Part shown: positions 54,921 to 64,000 of the stretch, one piece after another
How the letters are laid out: each line of letters opens with the position of its first letter
Numbering within the stretch: position 1 is the stretch's first letter
Position numbers and translations under genes: made by a program
Source of the DNA: Eriocheir sinensis
Lineage: Eukaryota; Arthropoda; Malacostraca; Decapoda; Varunidae
DNA: 64,000 bases
NCBI RefSeq assembly: GCF_024679095.1
Contig: NC_066563.1
Span: 1,894,428-1,958,427, forward strand
Reading direction: 5' to 3'
The notes under the pieces: model-generated
The model's database searches: none
What the model saw: the letters and a program-made list of their open reading frames with translations, nothing else
What the model was told of the DNA's origin: nothing

Positions 54921-55625
54921 AGTGAAGTAATCTACACAGAATTAGTTGAAAAGCAAGTCGTAAAATTAGTATGAAGAAAACAAAGATAATGTGAAATAAT
55001 CAACTGGCAGGACATACACATATCTATATACGAGAAGCAATTAGTGCAAACTCTGCCGACGAAAAAAATCAGAGAGAATAGGAATGGGATGGAGCGCTCT
55101 TAGTTATCACAGTGCCATCATGAATCCTGTCACTCCCTGTAGAGAAAGGAGTGCCATCAGAACCTGTCACTTCTAAAATACTGCTCAAAAGCTTGGCGCC
55201 TCACAAGAGATTTAGAGAAAGCTATGCTTCGTTTTACTTTTCATACTTTTTAGAGCACTGCAACCTAGAGAGTTGAAAAAAATAGCATGGAAGTGTATTA
55301 GTCAGACAGACATGACGACCAGGAGAGAGAGAGAGAGAGAGAAATGTAATTTAATTAATGGATAAAAAAAATATATGTGAATAGTTTTGTTGGCAATAGT
55401 GCAATGAACTTGAGGCCTCATAAATGCTCTCTATAAATGTATTCACAAAACTATAGTGTGAGAGCTGCAGTAATGTGCTCCCTTAACTTTCATTCCTCAA
55501 CCATTAATTAAAAAAAAACAAAAACATGTCATCATGACACAACAAAACATTGACATACTCATGACCTGTGTGTGCAGGGTCATTGCCTAAACCTGTAGCA
55601 ATTTTTTTTGTGTGTGTGTATTTGT

Positions 55626-55691
<66 letters not shown>

Positions 55692-55821
55692 TTTCTCTTT
55701 CTTTTGTATGTACCTTGAAGGTGACCTGAGTGCCCGAAGCCCGTGATGGGCCAGGGATGCCACGTATTATGTCTCTTTGTTTCGGTCTTGGCGTTAGCGT
55801 AAGATTAAAAGAAAACAAAAC
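54921..55821. other. Unique sequence with (TG)33
   Basis: Short GA at 55323-55341; TG at 55625-55689. No gene was seen. Confidence 0.5.
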
Positions 55822-56061
55822 TTAAGTGGCTTCACTTTTTGCAGATGCTGAATTTACTGAGGTTTTTTTTTTTAACTCGTTTATGGTTTCTCCAACCGGG
55901 GTACGCGACAGCAATTCTTTGGGTACACAATGAGACTCAGAAACGCTGATTGATGCAGTGGTCCACTTCAGACACGCGATGTTAGTACTGGGAAAATTAC
56001 GGGATGATGGTATAACAATGAACTTGTCAACTGGTCTGTCGCAGATGAAAGCCTGACCCAT
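55822..56061 (-). CDS. Unrecognised 79-codon open frame
   Basis: Reads as a low-bias protein with no repeats (SSRNFPSTNIACLKWTTAS, KELLSRTPVGETINELKKK) from ATG to stop. No motif is recognised. No splice partner is evident, and a (TG)n array lies just downstream. It may be a fragment of a transposon-borne gene, an orphan exon, or chance. Confidence 0.2.
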   Translation of the reverse strand: MGQAFICDRPVDKFIVIPSSRNFPSTNIACLKWTTASISVSESHCVPKELLSRTPVGETINELKKKTSVNSASAKSEAT

Positions 56062-57777
56062 TTGTGATTTGTGTATCTTTAGTTATAAATTGTTTGTGCT
56101 GGTTCATAGCGCGGATAGGTTATTTTAAAGCCCGCTAGTTCGTATTGGCACTAGCCTCAAAGTGGTACGGGGAGAGATTTTTGTTAATGATGGCCCTGTG
56201 ATATATCTAGTTACCAATTGTTTCATATTTTAACCTTTTTTTGTGTGTGTGTTGCCTGTACCGCTGTGGTAGGCTTTCTTGAGGGGCCTTAGGGACGGCC
56301 TCAGTCCATTAGTTGCGCAAACCTATTTTATTTATGGTGGCTGCAGTGATGAATGACTCTTGCTTGCAACCATCATCATCATCTGAATCCGAATTTGAAT
56401 ATGGAGCTGCTGCCCCCGCCGCCCCTGCCGATGCAAGGGGGGAGAGGGGGGGAGGCGCTAATTCCCCCCCCCCCACACACACACACATATCTGCATAAAC
56501 ATTTCGGCTTTCCTTCGCCCTTCCCTTCGGGCCAGCACGTCTGGGGGAAGAAGGCCCTACGTACATCCACCAGCGATGTGTGGGTCTCCCTACCCCATCC
56601 GACCCCAGACGCAAGCAACACTTCCTCCTGTCCCACTTTTTCTCTTACTGTCCTATACAGGCAGCCCTTAGCCCATTGGCATTTCTATCACTTCTATTCC
56701 TCAACAATTATTCTTTACATATTAATAAAGCAAACAGGAAGATGCGTCCGTGAAGCTGTAGACACAGGCACAGAAACACACAATCGTCCCTGGAGACAAA
56801 CGGCCGAGCTCTGTCCAGGGCGCAGGCTCCATTGACGTTCGCATGTTGGTTTCATTTTTTAGCTCTTTATACTGACAGACTGATAAGTTGTGTTGTGGTT
56901 CTTAATTAGAATGAAGTAGTAGCAGCAACGCGAAAGTGGCGATTTGTCAAGATTCTAAAATCCTTAATTAACCCGCGCGAGCTCCGCCTGTTTGTGACGC
57001 GGACCAAGAGCTTGATTAAATTTGTGTGCGTGACTAGCGCCATAAACTCGAAGCGGTACATTGTCAAAGAAAGTTTGACGACAACGAGGAAAGAACCACC
57101 TTCCTTAATTCATCCCCCTTAAATGCCGATTAAGTTGATTTATCGATATTTTCTTTTCACTGAAAGTTATTAATTTACATTTATTTTCTTCCTGTAGATA
57201 TTTGTGGAGTTTTTTTTCGTGCAATTTGAACTTCAAACCTACATATTAGTTACTTCTTTCCATTTAATTTTCTCTACAATGAAATTATATTTTGGAAATA
57301 GTTATCCGTCACAACTGTCATAGAAAACGTTTCCGCTGTGCTCACCTTGTTTTGTGACGACTGGAGGACTCAAGGAAAGTGGAAATACTGTTGTCCAGCA
57401 GCCGTCGCCAGCACTCTGCAGCAGGTGCACGTGTGTCTCTCCAGCCTCCTCTGTGCCTCGTGTTCGTCTGCGGTACTGCATTCCAGGGCCTACATCATCT
57501 TGTTCTGCTTGGCTCACTCTCCCTCCCCTGAGTGGCCCTTCTGACAACAGATTTGCAACCCTTTGTCATTTGGTCAGCTCGGCTGACATCAACCGATAGA
57601 GATGGTCTGTCGACACCCTGATACGGGCCGCCGCAAATTTAAGGCCCGTGCTCTCCCCTTGTAGGAGGGAGCAATCCTTGACCAACAAACAACAACATTG
57701 CTCTGTTACCAAAGGATGTTAAATTTAACTATATAGCAATTAACGTAGTTTCTATCTCATCAATATCACCCATCTGT
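56062..57777. other. Unique sequence, no gene found
   Basis: A minus-strand frame at 57302-57547 contains a good donor (AACAAG|GTGAGC near 57346) but no recognisable protein. The rest shows nothing. Confidence 0.4.
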
Positions 57778-57980
57778 TCATCCTTCCTTCCAGGCTGGCC
57801 GATAACTGGGTGCCCGGGGGAACCTGACTGTGGTAACCCGAATGACATACTGCCCCTGTTTTCCAAGGCAATGTTTTTTTTTTTTTTTCTTTTTTGGTTT
57901 TGTTTTGTTTTTGTTGTTTTTTCTGTTTTCCCCACCAGGATCAAAAGCCAAGGAGACGGATATGAGCTCCGACATTTAAC
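57778..57980 (+). mobile_element. Diverged SINE body
   Basis: Shares the body of the 48.0-kb SINE: CGATAACTGGGTGCCCGGGG, then CTGTGGTAACCCG, a T-rich insertion, and AGGATCAAAAGCCAAGGAGA with GAGCTCCGAC. The tRNA-like head is missing. Confidence 0.6.
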
Positions 57981-58355
57981 AGATCTGTGTTATTCTTTGA
58001 GCAATCGTCACTACTTCACCGTGTATAATCATAATTTACTAGTAGTAAAACACAATTTCCAAATATATATATATTTTTTTTTTTCATGGAAAGGTGTAAA
58101 CTATTTTCTCTAGTGACTTTCACCAAAAGTAAACGGTATGGAGCATAGGCGTTTAAAATGTTCGTCATTCACATTTAGCTTGGGCATTGATCTCCTTATT
58201 GTTTGTCATTTTTATTAGAAAATAAAAAGAACGCTGTACATTTCGTAACTGCTTACCTGTCCTCAGGTTAATATAAAATACATAAAATTGAAAGAAAATT
58301 ATGCCTAAATTATGATCTTAAACTTATTTATATGTATATTTTTGTGTGTAAAAAA

Positions 58356-58408
<53 letters not shown>

Positions 58409-58779
58409 TCCTGGTTTTGCAGCAACTCACGTCAAGATTTAGGTTGGATGCCACTAATCAGACAGGGTTTCGAGTTCAATCCTTTTTAGGTCGCTCTTAC
58501 GCCCTCGTGTCAGCATTATATTTTCCTTTACAATATCTGAGCATGCTTTTTATTTATTTTTATTAGTAAATAGTAACTTGCATTAAGTGTTGTGGTACAC
58601 CGTTAGATGAGTTACTTCTCCTGTGACTATGACTGAATGGGACGGCGTGAGTGAGCAAAACCATTGAGGCTACTTATGTATGGCCGTGTCACGTCATGGG
58701 GCACGTGAACGGAAAATATGATACCTCCCAGCATGATGTGTTTTGGGATATATGGTTTGGTGAGCTGTAGCGTGATGTA
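57981..58779. other. A/T-rich sequence with (GA)22
   Basis: GA at 58361-58405. Otherwise unremarkable, downstream of the caspase gene. Confidence 0.5.
58546..58566 (-). terminator. Possible caspase poly(A) signals
   Basis: The minus strand carries overlapping AATAAA hexamers about 650 bases past the caspase stop codon. The position is plausible for a 3' UTR end, but the stretch is A/T-rich and the match may be chance. Confidence 0.25.
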
Positions 58780-59060
58780 AGTGTGTTTGTGTGTGTGGTG
58801 ATTAAGTGTGGTACGGTATGGTGTGAGATAGAAAGCTGTGTGGTATGGTGTGAAATAGCGATGTGGGGTAGGGTACGGAATAGTATGGTGTGCTATGGCG
58901 TGGGGAGGGAGGCTTGCGGTGTAGAATAGCATGCTTTGGCATATGATGTGGGAGAGCGTGGTGTGGCATGGTGGGGTATGGCACATAGCATGAGACAGCA
59001 AGTTGTGGTTTCCGGTGGGAGAGTGTGGTGTGGTATATGGTGTGGGAGAATGTGCTGAGG
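58780..59060. repeat. Degenerate TGTGG/TATGG repeat 3' of the caspase gene
   Basis: Irregular repeats of GTGTGGTATGG-like units on the + strand, with open frames on both strands that simply read the repeat. The whole stretch may lie in the caspase 3' UTR. Confidence 0.75.
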
Positions 59061-59212
59061 TTTGGTGGAGTGCCACGTGATGTAAGGAGAGTTCGTTCGA
59101 GTCACTGTATGGAGGCGCCCGTGCTGTGTTTAGTCACGGACGTGGATGTTGCCGTGGCCTCATCCTCCACCTCCTGCAGGGCTAGCTGGAGGCAACGGCC
59201 ACCCTCGTGCTC

Positions 59213-59400
59213 TCAGGGCACTCTGAAGGTCTTCTGGAGGGTGCTCTCGTAGTAACAGGCCTGTTTTACCTCGCCGGGATACTTACTGATCGAGAAGAGA
59301 ATTTGATGCAGCCTGTTGGTGGCACGCTCCAGCACCTGCGTGATGCTGTGACCGCGATGCTGCTCCATCAAGCGGCACACGATGTCCACGTACACCGACC
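59213..59400 (-). CDS. Caspase exon 4 (p10 end)
   Basis: Encodes SVYVDIVCRLMEQHRG, then KQACYYESTLQKTFRVP and TGA at 59215-59213. This matches the caspase C-terminal pattern of an aromatic/hydrophobic strand followed by K(Q)...STL.K. Confidence 0.93.
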
Positions 59401-59696
59401 CTGCAACACGACAGTCTGTCAGGCGCCTCAAGGCTCGTGTGCGCTGATGCTTCAGAAACGACGCATGTCAAAACGAGTTGCTTCAGTTCAGCAATTTTCA
59501 ACCTGTTCAGGATATCAACTACTTTTCTCACGGACAATCCGATCATTCTGAAATCCTAACATATTTAAAAATTATATGACCTGAACTTACTGCAGTGTGT
59601 TTCATGATCATATGACACGGATTACATGACACGGTTACCATCTAGTAGGACTAGATTACCGTCTGGTGGGGTTAATTTTACTATGTGGTGGGCCTA

Positions 59697-59774
<78 letters not shown>

Positions 59775-62198
59775 TAATATAAAACATAATTAGCATACCT
59801 TCGTCGGGAAGGCGGAAGGCGTACTGCTGGGGAAGCGTGGCGCTGGCCACCAGGCGGTCCATCTGGTAGTAGACGGCGGTGATGTTTTGGCAACCTTCAG
59901 GCAGCACCGAGAAGGTCGAGTGGCCCTCGGCACTCCCGTCGATCGACACAAGCACCCCTTCTGTTCCCCGAAAACACAAGGGAAATACTGACTCAACGCA
60001 TGCACGGTATGCACATATGTAGACAGGAAAAATCACGGGAAAATTTTAAAATTAAACATTTCATTGTACAAAAATTGTGAGTGTTGGGTATAATTACTAT
60101 CTACTCACTTCTTTTTTCTAGTTGAATAGTTGTGTTGCCCTGACAGGCAGCCATGAAGAAAATTTTGGGTTTCTTCCTGAAATTATTCACTTTTGAGAAG
60201 TCTTGAATGAAAGTCTTTCTTTCCAAAAGGGAACCGTCCGCCAGTTTCAGAGTGGTTTCCGTGCCGTGAGACATGAACCAGTAGACGATGGAATCATAAA
60301 ACTTGTACTTGGGTTTTTGCAGCTCGGCAAGACACTCTGTAAGCTTCACCTTCACCGGATCCTGCTCAATGTGAACAGTGTATCCCAGAGACTTTTCGAA
60401 TACATGCTTAACTTTTCTTATTTCCTCCTTTGCCCCAGCCCTGTCTTTGGTGACGCAGAACACCACGCAGTGCCCAGCCGGGCGTCCTCCACTAGGGTAG
60501 TCGTTCAAATCAGTGATGGCCTCCGACAACACACGCTTCTCCGCCTCACTTGTCCCCTTGATATGCTGCATCTGCTCCAGCAAAGTTTCCAGCCGGAACG
60601 TGTAGATACGGTTCAGTTTATTATCTAACTCAATTGCCCTGATGAGATAAAAAAACATAACCTCCTTGAGGCCTTTCGTGTTCCCCAGCTTGGCTTGATG
60701 GTCCTCAAGACCTGCTGCCACGCACTTGCTTAGTGCATCATCCTTGGTTATCAGCGCCAGTAACTGCCCCACTTGATGGGGAGTAAGAGCTTCACACAAG
60801 CGGGCCATTCTCAGATTTTCGGTGTAAATCAATTCATTTCCTTCCATTTCATCATCAGTAAGGCTAAACTTCTCCTGTACCTTTTTTATTTTGTTCTCTA
60901 AATTGTGATATTTCACTTTCAAGTGCCGACAGGCGTGGACGAACGTCAGCAGGTCCTCGTCGTCCTTCCTCACACTAATATCAGCCGCCGGAGTCCCAGC
61001 GGGCAGCAAAATCAAGGGATACTCTAGCAAGAGCTTAGTTCGGCTCTTCAACACCTCCGTAACAGGCGCAAAGCTGTGCTGCCCGTCCTGCAGCACCGAC
61101 AAGAAGGCGTCTCGTGCCACCGCTGGGGGTGAGCTATCCAGATCATCCGAGTGGTTTATGTCCAAGGAGGCGACGTCGCCGGTGTCGAGAAGAAAGAGAA
61201 GTTTCACTTGCACGGCTGGGGGAACGTTGTTCCATCTGACCACCTCCATCCTCCTCCCATTCCTGGTCATCATGTTGCCGTCTCCTGCAAAACAACAATC
61301 TATGGACACTACTGCACCGACCAGCACCCTGCCGCTGACTGACCATTCCTAATGAATTTTTGAAAAACTTAAAATTAAAACATTCAGATCTGAAGGGAAT
61401 GAAGACACAAAATTTACAAGGAAGAATTAAGGAATGGGATACAGAAAATTGGAAGAAAGAAGTGGCAGAAAGATCTAGTTTCAAATTATATAACAAATTT
61501 AAGAAATTGATAAAGGAAGAAAAGTTTTATGACAACAAGCCATCATCAGAAATATTATATAAGGCAAGGACTAACAACCTAAAATTAAGTGACAGGAATA
61601 GGCACACGAATGGTGACACAAAATGCATCATGTGCAATAGTGAACTAGAAAATTTAACCCATTTTTTAATCAAATTATGCAAATGAAAGAAAGAAGATAT
61701 TGCAAATAGAAAGACTCACTACAGAGGAAGAAGAGCACATAACTGGATAACTATTATTTAAAGAAGAGCTGATCGAAGAAACCAAGCCAGTGATATATGA
61801 AATGTGGAGAAAGAGAGAACAACAAAGAAAAATTCTAGACACGAACAACTGAAGAGCTGAAAACTGACCAGTGAAGATCATCAGGGAAGCGCCGATACAA
61901 AGGCCAAGCTTCCCGAACGACACCTGACCAGATATTTTCACACAAAGACAAACAAATGTGTTTTAGTATAAATCGGTGAAGGCTGCTACTTACACTAATG
62001 ACAATCCTAACCATGCTAAGACGTAACAAATGATAATTAAGTTATAGCAGAAGCTCTAGACGTGAATTTATTCCATTTTTTGTTTGAGCTACAACAAATC
62101 GCCGTGAGCTGACACCCCCACCCCCTGCAAGACGCCTTACCTTCGTCTGCCTCCATCACCTTCCCACAAGAGTCTCTGGCGTGTGTTTCCTCACTCAT
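59213..62198 (-). CDS. Caspase-family cysteine protease with long prodomain (caspase-8/Dredd-like)
   Basis: A cysteine protease of apoptosis or immune signalling, cleaving after Asp. Four exons (62198-62141, 61284-60109, 59960-59799, 59400-59213) join with GT-AG introns into about 527 residues. Residues 1-270 form a long prodomain. The p20 part runs from CVVFCVTKDRAGAKEE through catalytic His about 359 (WFMSHGTE) to Cys about 400 (KKPKIFFMAACQGN). The p10 part has AFRLPDEGSVYVDIVCRLME and ends KQACYYESTLQKTF. S1-pocket arginines are present at about 301 and 461; the R-His and His-Cys spacings (58 and 41) are normal. The usual QACxG reads AACQG, so the S1-pocket Gln is Ala. A possible p20/p10 cleavage Asp lies in LVSID-G (about 419). 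KKPK.FF..ACQG recalls caspase-8. Family certain; Dredd orthology is inference. Start chosen as ATG 62198; in-frame ATGs at 62300 and 62156 are alternatives. Confidence 0.93.
59701..59770. repeat. (TA)35 in caspase intron 3
   Basis: A perfect, self-complementary TA array. On the transcript it begins about 28 nt after the donor of caspase exon 3. Confidence 0.97.
59799..59960 (-). CDS. Caspase exon 3 (linker and p10 start)
   Basis: Starts GVLVSIDGSAEGH, with the Asp a candidate interdomain cleavage site. It continues through YYQMDRLVASATLPQQYAF and RLPDE, where the Arg aligns with the S1 Arg of the caspase 'SWR' loop. Donor GTATGC splits a Gly codon. Confidence 0.93.
60109..61284 (-). CDS. Caspase exon 2 (prodomain and p20)
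   Basis: A TGTTTTGCAG acceptor is followed by a 1176-bp exon in one frame. The first ~250 codons are helical and charged (for example DAFLSVLQDG, VLKSRTKLLLEY, LCEALTPHQVGQLLALI), reminiscent of death-effector helices but not diagnostic. The p20 core with MSHGTE and FFMAACQG follows. Donor AGAA|GTGAGT splits a Lys codon. Confidence 0.95.
61340..61855 (+). mobile_element. Degenerate LINE 3' fragment inside caspase intron 1
   Basis: A + strand frame at 61360-61686 ends with KARTNNLKLSDRNRHTNGD, then C-x2-C...H-x4-C (CIMC, HFLIKLC). This is the Cys/His knuckle pattern found at the C-terminus of some non-LTR retrotransposon polyproteins. After a stop the same kind of sequence resumes in another frame (KILQIERLTTEEEEHITG, then MWRKREQQRKIL), interrupted by one further stop. 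It is a broken copy lying opposite to the host gene. Confidence 0.72.
62141..62198 (-). CDS. Caspase exon 1 (start uncertain)
   Basis: Encodes a short acidic start ending MEADEG, one base into a Gly codon at a good donor, AAG|GTAAGG. The frame stays open upstream past ATG 62300, so the protein may be 34 residues longer, or 14 shorter if ATG 62156 is used. Translation context does not decide between them. Confidence 0.65.
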
Positions 62199-62390
62199 CT
62201 CTCCACGCTCGTCGCCCCTCACCACGCACAAAACGCCCGCTCTATACTGATTGTTCTCCGTCCGTCGCCTCCCCGCGCTATCAGTCACCTCCCTTATCAT
62301 CTGGCGTGTGGATTTTACCCTACGTAATATTTGTTTGCTGGGAGCCACACTCGCCACACATCAGTTAATTAGGAGATATCAAGCTGCATC

Positions 62391-62431
62391 AACTGACACA
62401 ACCAAATTACGTGTGTCAATTGAATTTTATA
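62391..62431 (-). promoter_or_regulatory. Possible core promoter of the caspase gene
   Basis: On the minus strand TATAAAA lies at 62431-62425 and an arthropod-type initiator TCAGTT at 62396-62391. Their 37-base spacing is a little long and no DPE match is seen. Transcription from here would give in-frame ATG 62300 before ATG 62198, with short upstream frames. Weak motif evidence only. Confidence 0.25.
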
Positions 62432-64000
62432 ACTATAGACTTCCTGCTGTCCAACATTTTCGTATTCATGGTACCCACTTTTCACACCGGGAAGCCATCA
62501 TAAAATTGCCATAACACACGCTGCAGTGCAACCAAAGAGATACTCTGCCAGGCAATGTGTAGGGCGGCTCACCCTCACGTTACTGTCACTGTACTGTCAT
62601 TACTTCTCTCCGCACAAGATATCAGATAAATCAAAACCATATAGTGCTTGAAGAGAAAATGCCTGGATAAATAACTGCACATTATAGCTTCATTATAGTC
62701 GTTGCTGTCATTAATGTTGATGTCAGCGTTACTTCCGACCTGTTTATGTCGTTACTGTTGTCATTTTTGTTTCATGGGAATTACCGTCGCGATTTGTCTT
62801 TTTCCACGTCACAAGAACGCTTTTGCAACGCAGTAACACAATTAACACGTTGTTTCGTTATGTCACAGTCAACACCTCAATCTTGATAACCCCAACCGAT
62901 AAAACTAATAAAGATAAAGTTACTCATTACAGGTTCGGTCTCGTGGCCATGGCTATCATGATACTGCCGTTATCACAAAACTACCACCGATTCTTAGGTG
63001 ATTAAGCACACCTTGTAATCACTGTTTAATTAAGTTGTGCGTAGCGGAGTGTTGCTACATGAAAAACTAATTATAACTACAAAGCTGCTTCCAGACGAGT
63101 GATCAGTATTAGTAAGGATGTTATGGGTCTTTTGTGTGAGCAAATCATGCAAATTATGGATTTCTTTTTAGGTGGCCCTACATTAATCCCTATATGAAAA
63201 TTACAACAATATTACTTTTGCAGCAGCGTAAAGATTGCGATGTTTTGCATTGTGGAAGAGAGGCGCTCTTAAAGTCACTATTTCTTTTTCATAGCCAGTA
63301 TCAGCCATCAGGGAAAGAGGGCTTGTTGACTTTTAAGATCATCATCATCATCCATTTATATCATTCTGCTGCATAACATTTCCCCGGCCTCTCCGAAACG
63401 TAGCGAAATGTTTGGATTGGTATTTCCTTAAAACACATGATTCGAGGTGACAGAAGTGAAGAACAAGATAAAGAACATTCCTTGAGCCGCTTGACAAAAC
63501 ATAATATAGGTATGGCTCTGGGCATTTCGAAGGCTTGTGGACACTAATACCAGACCTGGGACCGTTGGGCTCAATATTTCGCAGTCTGGGAACCAAGGCT
63601 TGATAACCATATTACACTAACACGCCGGTGCTTTTATGGTTATACAGGAGGTCCATCTGCCTCAAACAGACACACAAGGAGATGTATGGCCCTTTATTTT
63701 CGGCGTATAAGCCTTTAAATAATTATTCCTGTTGTTGTTGTTAATTTCTGAACCTACTGATGCGGTTAATAATGCTTAGAATAAAGAGGTTAGTGCGAGT
63801 GAAAACCATATGTGTTATAACGATCCAAATATGTAGTAATAGCCATTATACATAACCATATAATCTCTTTTGTGTGTGCCTTTGATAAACATCACTGTGA
63901 GACTTGCGATAACAGCGTAACGCAGTAACACCCGTGACATTTTAAGCCATACCTCGTTATCTTATTTATCAGTTCCGTTACTGTGCATGATGTTTTAATC
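62432..64000. other. Upstream flank of the caspase gene
   Basis: A/T-rich and free of long microsatellites, in contrast to the left half. No exon, RNA gene or mobile element could be supported. Confidence 0.5.

Noticed and set aside
57302..57547. Minus-strand exon with a good GTGAGC donor
   Set aside because: No recognised protein, no partner exon in either direction, and the acceptor side is unconvincing.
62037..62357. Caspase start at the first codon of the longest upstream frame (62357)
   Set aside because: That codon is GTG, not ATG; ATG 62300, 62198 or 62156 are the real candidates.

Overview
The window looks like nuclear DNA of an arthropod, most likely a decapod crustacean. This is inferred from extreme dinucleotide microsatellite density ((GA)n, (CA)n, (TA)n), small coding exons split by short GT-AG introns, tRNA-derived SINE copies, decayed LINE fragments, and two animal-type genes. 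Nothing points to a prokaryote, organelle or virus.

Layout. From 1 to about 39.2 kb no gene could be supported. This part is a mosaic of several dozen simple-repeat arrays, several minisatellites (33, 55, about 117, about 155 and 160 bp units) and kilobase-long polypurine or polypyrimidine tracts. Almost all long open frames here are readings of repeats. From 39.3 to 44.95 kb on the minus strand lies a carotenoid oxygenase (BCO/NinaB/RPE65 family) gene in eleven visible coding exons (522 codons). All four iron-binding histidines are present, but the first, Met-bearing exon was not found. Upstream of it, 45.8-58 kb holds a 150-bp minisatellite, RTE- and CR1-like LINE remnants, three tRNA-type SINE copies and a compound TA/CA array. 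From 59.2 to 62.2 kb, again on the minus strand, lies a four-exon caspase (about 527 aa) with a long prodomain that may hold death-effector-like folds. Its catalytic His and Cys are intact, but the active-site pentapeptide reads AACQG instead of QACxG. The remainder to 64 kb shows nothing supportable.

The genes. The two genes are co-oriented but are separate transcription units about 14 kb apart, and nothing suggests that they work together. The oxygenase would cleave or isomerise carotenoids (retinoid and pigment metabolism). The caspase would act in apoptosis or in IMD-type immune signalling. Their introns carry mobile or simple-repeat insertions: a foldback element in the last oxygenase intron, (TG)n just after a splice donor in another oxygenase intron, a (TA)n at a similar place in a caspase intron, and a reversed LINE remnant in caspase intron 1.

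Limits. Exon boundaries come from reading frame, conserved motifs and splice consensus by eye. No alignment, RNA or database search was possible.
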